64,000 nucleotides of DNA from Symsagittifera roscoffensis (Eukaryota > Xenacoelomorpha > Acoela > Convolutidae): the NCBI RefSeq assembly GCF_963678635.1, contig NC_087071.1:10031842-10095841 (forward strand), given 5' to 3'. The notes below the pieces were generated by a model that saw nothing but the letters and a program-made list of their open reading frames with translations, had not been told where the DNA came from and did not search any database. Within the stretch, counting starts at the first letter, position 1. Every line of letters begins with the position of its first letter. Positions 34,638-46,500 of this stretch are shown in pieces. The position numbers were made by a program, and so were the translations under genes.

Positions 34638-35435
34638 CTATACTTGTAATTGAGTTGTTAGAATCATCATTAAAATTTCTGTAATTTTTGTAGTTCCATA
34701 ATCATGAGTGTTTAAAGAAAATGCTTTTCGGACTAGTGTTTCAATTCTTATTGCGAGTTGTATAATCATTTCATTTGGTATTCTACGAATTTCATGGCAT
34801 AACCCTCTTTGATGTTGTTTGTTTCTTACAGAATCAAACATTTTTGAAAATTCTTGATTGAATCGTTTCCAATCTGATTTCATATCAATAAGTAAAACTG
34901 AAAACCATTTTTGGGCTGCGCCATCAAGTGTGGTTTGGATTAACGCTGTGCGTCTATGTACCTAATTTTGATGAAGTGGCATATTTACTGGTTCAGGTCC
35001 TATTTTTAAAATTAAAATTGCTGTGACTGCGTTCAGATAATCTTCTACAGAGTATTCAGGGTCTGTGCCTGTGAAAACCATTAGCGGTTTGATTGATGAT
35101 ATTGATGATCCATCCATTAGGTATAGACTCATAGTCATCTGTGGTGATTCTGCGGCATTTGGCATTTGTGATAAATTCGTAAGTTGACTTTTTGTGATTT
35201 CATGTTGCTGTAAAAAATATGGTAGTGGAATTTCATTACGCATTTGAGTTGGTTGATAGGATTGTGTAATACCTGGGTTTTGTGGTTGAAAGTTATTTTT
35301 CTGGGATGTTTGAATTGGTCTAAGTTGTCTTATTTGTTCTTCTCGTGTATATAGTTCAAAATAACTGGTTGATCTATGTTGTAAGAACGAGGTCTTTGGT
35401 TTTGAGAAAAATCGTTGATGAATCTGATAATACAA
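34638..35435 (-). pseudogene. Element B gag capsid region
   Basis: The first part (35435-34962) ends with MVFTGTDPEYSVEDYLNAV, which resembles the start of the retrotransposon Gag capsid domain. After a frame change the text continues LDGAAQKWFSVLL and, at 34883-34638, WKRFNQEFSKMFDSVRNKQ followed by a LAIRIETLVRKAFSL block. This F.G..P..(x)n..W...F...F order is the Gag capsid fold of Ty3-type elements. Upstream (35662-35330) a polar open frame may be the N-terminal part of Gag. Confidence 0.7.
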
Positions 35436-35662
35436 TTCTTCATCGTCTGATGGAAAATAATTAGAATTATAAAAAAGTGTTCGATGTCTAATATGGTTTC
35501 GTTTTTTATTATTTTTGTACTGCTGAAAAAATGAACAATTTTCACTTTGATCTTGTGAACTTTGTAGGTAGTCAATAAAATTCCTTGAGTTTGACGATGT
35601 TTAATATAAATTTTGGCTTTGTGAGAATAAATGGTTCTGAGTGTTTGTATGAGAGGGTTCAA

Positions 35663-38600
35663 ATAAGTGTGATCTATTTACGTATTTGTAATTATGTTCT
35701 GCAAAATTATTTCTATAGGATGTTCTTTGTTTTTGTGTTGGTTTCACCTTTGGTCTAAATGTTTGATAATCCATTGGGTATGTTTTGGAACAACGGAAAG
35801 TTTATTCGTAGATTGTAATGTTACATGTAGTAATGTTGTGTTTTTTGGTCTAGGAATTGTAAGATTTAGGTTTATAGGTGAGATACTTTGTTGTGCTATT
35901 GTTGTTATTGCTTAAACTGTTTCTTCACTTACAAAATGTTATGGAGTTAGATTATCTTTTTGTGTAATATTTTTAGTTCCGTTTAGGTTTTCTTGTCGTA
36001 TGAGGGTTGATTTAAACTATTGTTTCCTTTTCTATCGGGTAAAAATGATTTATAGTTTAAAGGTGTCGCATCAACTGTGAGTGGGTATACTTTAACATAA
36101 CCTTTATGATTAGAAATTGTGCTAATTGCTTGACTTGATATTTCCTTATTACTTGACTTGATCTGTTGGTATGTTTACAAACAAAATATGAGACCATTCA
36201 GGGTCCCAAACATAATCTGATTGTTCTGCTAAGATAGCTTCATCATTTGTATTTTGAGGTCTAAAACTTCTTCTTGCTTGAGAAATGCGTAAAAAAAATC
36301 AATTATAAACCATGCTAGTAGTTTTTGTAAACCGTGTTTAACATGTTGCGAGATTTCGTTACTTGTTAAATTTTCACGGATTGTGTTTAAAAATTCGGAG
36401 AATGCAGCAATTTGGTTTCTTACAGTTGTATGTCTTGCGTTTGGACCTGTGAATCTCCTTGAGACTCTGTTTGTTCTAGTATAGATAAATAACTATAAAT
36501 AAGTGAAAATACATCGTTAGTGAACATTAAAGTTGTTCTTTGTTTTTTTTTGGTGTTGTGTATTTTCTATGTATCCTGTGAAAACGACTGAAAATTCTAA
36601 ATCTACATTGTCTGTTTGAAGTAGACATCTACCATGAAATGTTTTTGGTGAACTGATTTCTATGGTATAGATTCCGTACTGTTGTGTGATGTTACATATT
36701 CTTTTTAGATAGTTATCAACGAGTTGTCTTTTGATTTTTATTTATGGGAATTCTCTTTTACATGGAATATTTCCTGTTTCAAATAAATTTGAGATTAGAT
36801 TTTGACAAAATTGTGTTTGTCCTCTATCTTCAGTTAGTGGGTTTACAAAAAAAGATGAGCATGGAGGTTTTTTCTTGGTCTTCTTTTTGAGTCATTTTTG
36901 TGTTTTATGACTGTTATTGTGTAAGTTTCAATGTAATTTGATGGTTGATTCCAATTGTATAAGCGCACGGGTTTATTTTTGTATGTTTTTTTTAATTTCG
37001 TTTTCCTTTCATTGATGACTGTAATTTAGTTTCTGAGTAAAAAAAAAACAATTGATTGTTAATTTGGTGATTTTTATATGTCGAGTCTTTTAGCTTGTAA
37101 AGTTCTTGTGTTCACTGATTCCTGATTCGGAGACTGCGTTTCTCCGCTTTGAAAATCGTTTTCGATTAATTTGTTTTTGTTTACTTATGATTTTCTTTCT
37201 AAGTGTGTGTCGATTTGATCTTATGTATCCTATTGTTTGTCAATGTGGAGTGATTATAAGATCGTATCTTTTGTCGTTAATTATACAGTTGTGTAGTTCA
37301 ATTGTTTGTTTATTTCCTATATTGTCTCTTGACATAAGGTTTAGGATGACGAATTCAAGATTGGGATTAGTGATTTTTTTGTCTTAAACTGCTGATTCTT
37401 ACAATTTTTCGTGTTTAGCTTGTTTTGGGTCATCTATTGTAGGGTTGGAGAGAAAAGTAGGTATGAATGACATTTACTTTCTCGTCGCTAGTCTAAGTTA
37501 AGGTGTTAACTTACTTACTCTTAACTATGATTGTTACTTTCTCGTGACTAATTCAAGTTAAGGTATTAAAATACTTAATTTTACTTAGGGGTAGTGATTT
37601 GTGATCAAGGGTTGGAGAATAGTAAATCGATCCACAAGGTTCAGGTATATTTAGAACACAAGTAGTTCATTAGGTACTATTTTAAACTTACTATGTTTGA
37701 GTGTGATCTGTGTCAGCTAAAAGGGGGGATCGAGTGAAGGATGAATAACCGAAGTTCTTCACTGTTTTTCTTATTTCGAATGGTTAATTTTTTGAAAAAT
37801 TTCTTTTAGTCCTGGGTCTTGAGTAGGGGTTGGATAGTGAATTGACGTTTGAAGTCGTTAGACACTTTGTAAATTGTGAGGGGGAGGACAAAATTTTTCT
37901 CTTTGATCCAATAATAAGCCTTGATGATCAGGATATAAAATTGATTTAATTTAAATTAATTTAAACGAAATTTAGATTCAGATCCTTGATGATCTGTTCA
38001 AATAAGTTTAAATTAAGTAAAAAAGGATAAGCATTGATAATTTAGATAGAAATTTAAGTGAAAGTAAAAAATTAAGTTTTAGTTTTGATTATGTTAGTAG
38101 TTTTAAAGTTTGCTGTGATGTTTTAAGGGATGAAGTTGGGCCGAAGAGATGATTTATATATATTAAAAATTTGTTTTTTATAGTAACTAATTTTTTAAAT
38201 TTTATATCAATGAAAAATCTTTCCAGGAAATTTTAACTTTACTGCATATTTTTGAGGAGAACGGCTAGAGATGTTTTTACCAGTCTTGATTGTAAAATTA
38301 TTAGGCTTAGCGCCTTTAATGATCGCTGAAGACTTTTATTCAAAGATATTATCAGTAAATGGAAATCTAAATATAAATGTTTGAGTTGGCTTTTGACGTA
38401 CGACCACAAAACTTATTGGTAGGTTTTTTTGTAGTCGTAAATCGTCTCTTGTCCGGGGTCTTTTTCCAATACCGGGTAGTTCTCGTTTTGTTCGGAATAT
38501 TGGCTCTGATCTATTGAGTCCTAGAGACATTTCAATTAAAATGTTGTCATGTAAAATTTTCAAAATGTTTTTCTCTAATTCTAATCTAATGTCTTGTTAG

Positions 38601-38737
38601 TTCTAATCTAAGTTGTTCAAGGTCTTTTTCGAGACTTTTGGTCGCACCAGATGAGTTTAGTTCGAGGGTCTAACTCATAGAGTAATTTTAGATAGGGTAC
38701 ACCGTCTGCTCGTCATGCTATCTTTTTTTTCGGCCGG
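35663..38737 (-). other. Element B long leader and possible Gag N-terminal region
   Basis: Three kilobases separate gag from the right terminal repeat. Protein-like text appears on the minus strand around 36445-36030 (for example RHTTVRNQIAAFSEFL and SQARRSFRPQNTNDEAIL), broken by stops, so an upstream domain or separate ORF was probably present. A 60-bp unit occurs twice in tandem at 37475-37594 (landmark ttactttctcgt). The rest is AT-rich with no supportable gene. I could not find a tRNA primer site next to 38738. Confidence 0.45.
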
Positions 38738-39028
38738 ATAGATTCGTGCAACTTCTTAGTCTAATACTGATCTTAATCTCACTCTTATATCCCTCAGTCT
38801 CAATAGATCTAAAGTATACTGGTTTTGCTACGAGTCGGTCTCTTGGAGAGCTAACTAACTTCTAAGTTAAATTCAAATCTCTCTGGTGCTGAAATTACAA
38901 GTAATTGCAGCACTAACAAATAAGTGGGTTGTTAGTTTGATGGAGTATGATTGGTTAGCATCAATATTTTATAGGGATAATATATCTAAATAATAATCAA
39001 TAACAAAATCTAGTTTGGATCTCGTTCC
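38738..39028 (-). repeat. Right terminal repeat (5' LTR) of element B
   Basis: Direct copy of 20455-20746. Its hairpin (38886-38913) has GTGCTGAAATTA and TAATTGCAGCAC arms: one base pair is swapped from C-G to T-A relative to the other copy, and one pair is lost. Confidence 0.75.
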
Positions 39029-40100
39029 TGTCGGTTTGCAACATAAGCATGTCATCAAACGCACGGTAAGTTGGGGTCAATGTTTTACATTTCATCCGAT
39101 TAAATTCTACCGAAACACCTTCCTGCTGCGATCCATTTGTACGAGGGCAAAATTTTTTGAACATAGGAGAAAATTGAGTGGTTTTCATGGCAAAAAAAAA
39201 TCTAAATATTTAATGCGCTCTATATCAGGATTATAAGAGCTGGGCATCGGCTCTATGGAACAACTCAATAATGAACCGTTTTTGGGGTCACATACATAAT
39301 CTGCTACGTAATCTTGAGTAAGAAGAGCAGAATTCAAAAGCTATTTCACTTTGTTTGGGGACCATGATCCGAATAAGCAAACTGATAATACTTAGTTTCA
39401 TTTTTTCGTTGATATAACAAGGCAACTGAAAAAGGTAACCTCGCAAATTTACTTGACTTACAACGTCTTCACGACTGACTTATGTTTCAACAAATGATGA
39501 AGGAGAATAATTGAGGAGCTATGAGCTAATGGTAGAAAAACATGCAATACTTCGATACTGAAATCACTTTCAAATCATGTCAAAGTTTCTTCTTGTTGTG
39601 ATAACTTTAATGCTTTCAACGATAAAATGCGCGAGAAGAAGTGGTCTTAAATTGCACAATTAAGAAAAAATTTCAAAGTTTACCATATCGAAAGTTTACG
39701 ATTTTTGTTCTTTTACTGTAAAGGGCTTATGGTCCTTAGTTTTTAAAATTTTGCTGCATAAATTAGATCAGCCAAAAAACAAACCAATTTCATGGTTTTT
39801 TCTTGAAGAAAACAATCTCAGAGAGAAAAAATTCAAAGTAATAAAAACAAGACTGCTTTTATCAGTGCGAAATCCGGAAAGTTTCGGCCGCTTTTACAAA
39901 TTTGATGGAGAAACCAAAAAAAAATTAAAAACTTTTTTGTTGAAAAACGTCCCCCACACGCAATGTGAAAAATTAAATGAGGTTTTTTGCACGTATCAAA
40001 CTATTAAAAACACCTAAAGAAGCATGCCTAAGTTAAATTTGGAGAGATTTCTAAGACGGATTAAAGCTCCGTTTAAGCGTTAATAGCACGAAACTTCTCG
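39029..40100. other. Spacer right of element B
   Basis: On the minus strand 39188-39029 an open frame (FNRMKCKTLTPTYRAFDDML) runs up to the terminal repeat and could be the other half of the coding sequence interrupted by element B, but this is speculative. A plus-strand frame at 39751-40017 (88 codons, no ATG, Lys-rich) has no recognisable motif and I do not accept it as a gene. Confidence 0.35.
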
Positions 40101-40330
40101 CACAATAATTGTCGTTAATTGGCCGAATTGACAAACTTTACGAAAATTGATCACAGGTGAAATAACTTTTATCTTTTAAAAAAAAAAGCCCAAAAATAGT
40201 ACCTTTTTATTTGATCGAAGAAAGTTTTGTCAAAATTGGCTAGTTATTAAGCCGATATTTGTCTGGAGAGAAAAACTCCCTTGAGGACAAACACTCCGTC
40301 ACTTTCCTCCAAAGTCGGAATAACAATTGG
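40100..40330. repeat. Dispersed repeat, copy 1
   Basis: Matches 46190-46450 in the same orientation with about 70 percent identity by eye. Shared landmarks are cgttaattg.cc, gtctg.agaaaaa and caaa.a.tccgt.actttc. No coding function is evident; the short frames in it are incidental. Confidence 0.55.
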
Positions 40331-40652
40331 TTTCCTTTAGTTTTCCTCTCCTGTATACTGAAGCGTTTTGCTCTATAAATGAGCGAACGCTTGAAATTTT
40401 TTTCGTTTCGACCGCATTTCATCGAATTTCAACATTTTGCCACAATAACCGAAACGAGCTATTTGCCACAATACAGTTACGTTTTTTGAGGATGAAACAT
40501 CAACTCCTGTGAATACGTATATTACACATAATTCATTAACAAAAACTACGCACTTTTGTTATAATCGCAAGTTCACAAGTAATTTGGAAAACGAAAATTA
40601 AGTACCGTATTAACAGAGAAAAGACCAGAATCAAGAGAAGACAAAGGTAGAG

Positions 40653-40697
<45 letters not shown>

Positions 40698-42690
40698 GAT
40701 CAACGACCGCTTCCCCTCCTTAAGCATTACAAACCTAGATCTCGCTAAATTTTACTTAAATTAAAAACAGAGATGTGTTAATTGCTCAATTTCGTTTAGA
40801 TCAACATTCCATCTTAGAAACAAGTTGTTATTCTTCCCTCTATATTGCTTCAGGGAGAAGTAATTTATCTATTTTTCTTTACAAGGTTGATTTCCGAAAT
40901 GCAGATTAAATGAATATTACCCAAGAAAAATTAATTTAAATGGTTATTCTCATGCTGGTTTGATTCTCGAAAGGCATTTTCAACTTTGAAAATTTTTTTT
41001 ATGTTTAATAGAAGTTTATAACTTTGCCTGAAACACTCAAATTAATTTTTCGTCCGCAAAAATCTTTCAAGCTTCTTTAACGCCCATTGTGACATTATTC
41101 CCAATTTTATCTAAATTTTTTGATAGACTTGCAAAATAAAATTTCCAAGGTTAAACATTTTCAAAAGACGTTCTTTCCCCAAACATAAACTTCCCAAAAG
41201 CTTTTTTGTCTATTGATAGTCCAGATTGACTATCTCACTAAAATGAAAAACAACAAACTAAATATTTTTTTATGTAGGCCCAGGTTTATAACAACTTTTT
41301 TTGAAGGTTAAATGGGTTTTTTAGCTATAAAATAACGGCCACGACTTTCAATCACTGAATCACTGCATTTTTGATTTAAGAAATTTCTGCCTTTTAGGGA
41401 AAGGGTTACATTTTTTTAATTTAGCTCCGAAAGAAAACAAAATCGTTGTCCTAGACGACTTTGATCCATTTAATTTTTTCGACTGAATTAGAAACTGAAG
41501 AAAATTTTTAGTGTTCTTGATAACGTTAAGTTTCCAAAAATAGCGATAAGCTCTATTATTTTGTCCACAATGTCTAGTTTTAAAATTGAGGATGATTTTT
41601 ATAATAAATGACGTAGCAAATGGTAAATTTCAAACGTCCACACAACAGCAATTCTGATCACAAAACGATTTAACGCATGAAGTAATTATCAAAAGGTGTG
41701 AAAAACCTGTAAATGAATTGTTTCAATCACAATTCTGAATCTTTTTTCTAAGAATCCAGATAGTTTCGTTCAAGATTCTTGCAAGATGGAAAAACTGTCT
41801 CTTTTCTACTGTAAAACAAATCAACTAACTGTAATAGATCTCGGATATTGAATTATATTTCGGCTATATCAGATATTTCTTATTCAAGAAAACCTTTAGT
41901 TGCGAAACTGAAATATTTTCCTTTGACAAAATATTAAAAACTGACAAATAGTGAAAATTTCAATTACAAACTATGAAACAAATTAGTCATTTTTCAGTTA
42001 TTTTAATAGTTCTGCCTTCCTTTTAGCTGGTACTATTTGAGAAAAAAATTAAGTTTTGAAACATTAAATGTCAAGAACGCTTAGTGGAAATCTTTTAGTG
42101 GCGAACATGAAGTTTCGTTTGCTGAAAAAACGTTAAAAACTGGCAAAAAAGTTCAAAACTCAACCACAAAATTTTGGAACAAAAGAGTCACTTTTTACTA
42201 AAAATTCTGTCTTTCCGCTGTTTGGATATATTCGAGAAAACTTTTAGTTCCAATTTTAAATGTCAAAAATGTTACCAAATTAATTTTTTGTTACGTTACT
42301 ATTAAGTTAATAGTTCAAAGGTTTAATATGAGGTTCTTACACAGATGCATTAACGAATGGGAGAGACTTCACGCTTTTCCGTACTTTGTGGAAATAGAGA
42401 GATGAGTATGACCATTCTTCCTTTTATATGAAAGAGATGATAGTATGACAATTTTTCCACTTTTTTATGACAATTTTTAATACTGATATAGCCATGATAG
42501 TATGACATTTTTAAATACTGATATAGCCAGGGGGCCGATGGTGATATTACGTACCCTATTTCCTGAATTATGGAAAAATGGTATGAAAATTGTGGATTTA
42601 GGGTAAATCAAAATAAAATAGAAGACAATTTAGTACACAAAAAACCCTGCCGGTAGGACGACGGTGGTTTTATAAAATCGGATTAGCTGT
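40331..42690. other. Gene-free AT-rich spacer with a GA microsatellite
   Basis: No supported gene. A pure GA dinucleotide run lies at about 40664-40692, with an impure start from 40650. A short direct repeat (two copies, about 40 bp each) is at about 42432-42530, landmark actgatatagcca. The rest is unstructured AT-rich sequence. Confidence 0.55.
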
Positions 42691-42693
42691 ATC

Positions 42694-42900
42694 ATGGCGT
42701 CACGTAATGCTGAATATAATTTTTTTCAACACAAGTTTGAAGGTATATATTCATGAACAACACAATAAGAGCAAAAGCTGGTATTTTTTAATCGACAATT
42801 ATTTGGTCATTCATGATAAAACACAACAAAAGAGCCGGTGTATGTTCAGCAGACTAAACTGGATCATGGTGCAACTGAATAAGAAAAATGGACCACCTCA
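42694..42900 (+). pseudogene. Truncated copy of exon 1 of the fibrinogen-domain gene
   Basis: An ATG at 42694 starts MASRNAE, like MASSNVN of the gene at 43566. At about 42834-42882 the DNA matches 43698-43746 almost exactly (one mismatch, c to g, in 48 bases). In frame this gives EPVYVQQTKLDHGATE, then a stop, where the real gene continues. The text between the start and this block differs and contains stops. It is a broken partial tandem duplicate 870 bp upstream of the intact exon. Confidence 0.7.
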
Positions 42901-43565
42901 GAACGGCGATTTGCAGTCGATTGTAGAAGTTTTCAAAAATGGTTTTTATTACGATTTGTTAGAATTCATGATTTGTTTTGTGTTTGAGGGTTTTGTTCAT
43001 TCTTTTTTTGACAATTTTCGTGGTCGTTCGAGGTTCATTTTTTATCCTTTGTTAGAAATGGGTTGTGTTTTTGACTATGTAATTGTTGAAAAAAAATAAA
43101 GAAAGCAGAAATATATTTTCTGATTGATTTTTTTTCCTACGATGTATTTATCATGTTACAATACATCAGTTTAAATGTTTTTGATTTTCGAATTTGTGTT
43201 TTATTAAGTAATTTTAACCGAAAAATTTTAATCAAAAGTATCGTTTTTTATTGAGAGATGCCATCTTTCGTGTATTTTTAAAAGTGAAGCTGAGAAGTGA
43301 AGTTATTAAAAGTAAAGCCGTTTTTTTGTTGAAGCTGTCAGTTTATACGGCAGAAATTGCATTAACAAGAGTAAAATAAGCCAGAGCTATTTTTAACTTT
43401 AAATTTTACATCATATGAAAGCCAGATCATGTGTTCTTAAATGATGTAATAATCAAACCTAAAAACAGAGCTTTGGTCTGAGTTTCAATTTTAATTTTCG
43501 ATTCTCTTGCAAAAATTGAAAGCTTCAATAAAAAACGGGAGATCAATTCTAAAAATTACGCAGAA
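42901..43565 (+). other. Upstream region of the fibrinogen-domain gene
   Basis: About 660 bases with no other gene; it should contain the promoter. I cannot identify a clear TATA box or start site. A Phe-rich frame at 42901-43099 is chance sequence after the duplicate. Confidence 0.4.
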
Positions 43566-46500
43566 ATGGCTTCCTCCAATGTAAACCCTGATGAGGTTAA
43601 ATTTGAGCTTGAAGAAAAAAATAATGGTAATACCAGCCCTCAACACAATCAAGTTGACGAGCCACTTGGAAAACCAGAATTCAATGTCATCTACGAAGAG
43701 CCGGTGTATGTTCACCAGACTAAACTGGATCATGGTGCAACTGAAGGAAGCAAAGGCTCAATGTTATGCTGGAAAGTTGTCGTGATTGTTTTGTCTATAG
43801 CTGTCGTTGTGCTGACAGTAAGTGAAATCTTTCAAATCACTATTCCTAAATTGAAAGTGGGTTTTCAGAGTTTTTTTGATCAGTTATGTTCATATTCATC
43901 ATATTCAATTGTTCCCTTTCATATTCTTTTTTTTTTCAAATTCTATTGTTTTTCAACATGTTGAAACATATCTTTTTTTCGACTGATCCATTGACAAGCA
44001 AAAATAGATAAAAAATCACAAATTCTGTAATTTATAGTTTTTCATTTACTTTTAATCAGAAATATCTCGATACAGTTTTGCAAAAATTTAAACCAACCTC
44101 AGCATAGCCATCATGGCCATCATGGCTATCATGTCCATCATGGTAAGTTTGATCGAAATATTTTGCTGTTCCTTAACTGATGTGCAGTTCTTTGTGGTTT
44201 TTCCAGGCGTATGGACGTGTGTAACTATAGCTTGCTACTGCAACACAGTTGCTTTGTCTGAAAATACGAGAAATTTTTGCTACTCACCTCAGATTCATCT
44301 AAGAAATAAGTTTAATAATAACTTCCTTTTACATTATAACATGGTTAACATGATTTAGGTAAATAGAAAACCCGTTAAGCATACTAAAAAAAGGTTGAAC
44401 AGTCATTTAGATATGCTTGTCTTACATTTTTGTTTTCGATGTTTTTATTGGAGTAGTAATTTTGCTCTGATATATCAGAAAACCATTTTTTTTTGTTTTG
44501 ATTTTTTTGTTTTTTATTTTTTTGATTTTTTTTGTTTTTTTTTGTTGTCATGATCGCCCTTGGATGCGTCTTTAGATGTTTAGAAATGATGATGTTTTTT
44601 ACGGGGGAGGGGGGGGGGCGTTTACCTTCATGTATTAGGATAGACAATTAACTTCCGGGTCAGCACCCTACGTATTAAGAAAATGAACAGATTTACAATG
44701 TATTAAAATAGATTTCACAGTTTCAGATGGTGAGTGGTAAGTTTTAAAAAAATTTTTGCGCCCGATGTGCAAACAAAATGGCGCCTTTTTGCCAATACGG
44801 CAATGTTTAAGATTCTAAAAGTTTTCTGGATCAAGAAACAATAGACTTTGAGCTGTCAACCCACGCACAGCGCTTAAGAAAATCAGTTTTTCGAAAAAAA
44901 AAATGTTTACAGAGAGAATGTATTGCATCGCTTACACATTTACTCCGTATTCTCGTACATATTTAGAAGTTTAGTATGTATTCCATCTCAAAGTGGAAAT
45001 TAAATCATTGTTTTTTGCGGTACAAAATTAGCATCAAAGTATTAAACGAGCAGTTTGTATGATTCGATTCTCCTTGTCTGTTTTTATACTTATAAGTGGT
45101 GTGCGCGGGCCAATTCCTCAATCAGTTCGAAAAAATTCGAAATTTGTCTGAATACTTTTCTAATTGTCATTAAAAGTAAGAACACTAAGTCTATTCTTAA
45201 CCAAACTGAACGTAGTGAATATTTCCTCTTCAAAATCAAACTGGTTTTGATTAGTTTGAGTCATGGATAGCAGCACTTAATAAATAGTAGACTATTCAAC
45301 GTGAGACTTGTAATACATGTCATTTCTAAGGCAAATGTGTTGCACCACTTTTGAATTTTCAAAAATTATTGTTATATTTTTTAAAAAAATGCATCTGGGT
45401 TTTTTCTTCAAAACGGGCCTCATCTTGTTAAAAACAACCATGAAAACTACTATTTTTGAATTTTGAAATTTTTTAAAAGAAAATTTTCCCCTCACACGCA
45501 CTATAAACTTCAAAAAAATCAAATTTCGTTTTTTGTTTCCAAATACGCTTCTTTAAACCCAAATTTTAACCCAAAAAATGATTATTTAGGCTTTTTGTAA
45601 TTAATCAAGAAATACGCTGAAATTACTTTGTTAATAGATCAACAAGTAATATCACAAAAATATTTAAATCTCCAAAAACATGAGCAAGAGAAAATATTTT
45701 TGCTTGATATTCACGAAACCTGGTTTTTACTATACAAAACTAAAATCTTTGCTTAAAAACAAATTTTTTTAACAATTAATTCATTTTGTTGGAGATCTAG
45801 CTCTTGTTGAATTTTGTTTGGCTGTATAAAAGGCTTCTTGTGATATATGTTTTTAATCAATTAATAAATTAATTTCAGTGTAAATCTTGATTATTTGAAA
45901 AAAAATCAAAAGGACCCATTTTTGGGGTAAACTTTTGGTGTAAGCTTTTGGAGAACAATTGCACGGTATTAATTGTTATGAAACTTCTAGGCAATTTTTG
46001 CATTCTTCTTTTTTTGTATAACTTTAACCCAATTTGAGACAAACGTGATTGAAAGTTCTAGTTTTGTTCCTTTTGTACCGGATAATATAAATCAGCTCTG
46101 TGTTAACGCGTAAGCTGAGATTTTTTTCCGTCGTAGAAATTGTCGTTACAAATTGGTGTAAAGAAGCGTATTTGGCATAATTAATTGGAAACAATCGCGC
46201 GTTAATATATCGCTCGTTAATTGTCCCAAATTGGCCAAAATGGCAATCTTTAAACCCCCATAACTTTAGGAAAAATAATAACAGGTAAAAAAAATTTTTT
46301 CAAAATTAAGCTCAAGACAGCAATACCTTATGAATGAAAAAAAAATTGATCAAAAATGGTCAGTTAAAAAGTCATTATTTGTCTGAAGAAAAAAAACGAA
46401 CCCCGTGCACAAATATTCCGTTACTTTTGTATCAAAAGTCGGAACAAAAAGACAGCAACAGAGCTGTCCTCTGCAGCGCTTCTCTTTGGAAACTCAGGGC

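Larger units (their letters stand above)
20455..39028 (-). mobile_element. Element B: giant Ty3-type element with env-like and extra ORFs
   Basis: Diverged direct repeats at 20455-20746 and 38738-39028 flank 18 kb whose minus strand shows, in order, leader, gag with zinc knuckle, protease (DSGA), RT (YLGD box), RNase H, integrase (full D, D, E), an env-like membrane protein, and further ORFs. This is Ty3/gypsy order with an extra 3' coding region, as in errantivirus-like or other env-bearing elements. Many stops and frameshifts show it is dead. Ordinary Ty3 elements are 5-8 kb, so this one is two to three times longer. I found no clear TG..CA ends, tRNA primer site or target duplication, so the exact ends are uncertain. 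Confidence 0.8.

Noticed and set aside
34409-34684. A hydrophobic plus-strand frame of 91 codons suggesting a membrane protein
   Set aside because: The minus strand carries the Gag knuckle and capsid text at the same place.
39751-40017. A Lys-rich 88-codon plus-strand frame as a host exon
   Set aside because: There is no ATG, no convincing splice sites and no recognisable motif.
40536-40727. A Ser/Leu-rich frame on the minus strand
   Set aside because: It is the translation of the GA microsatellite.
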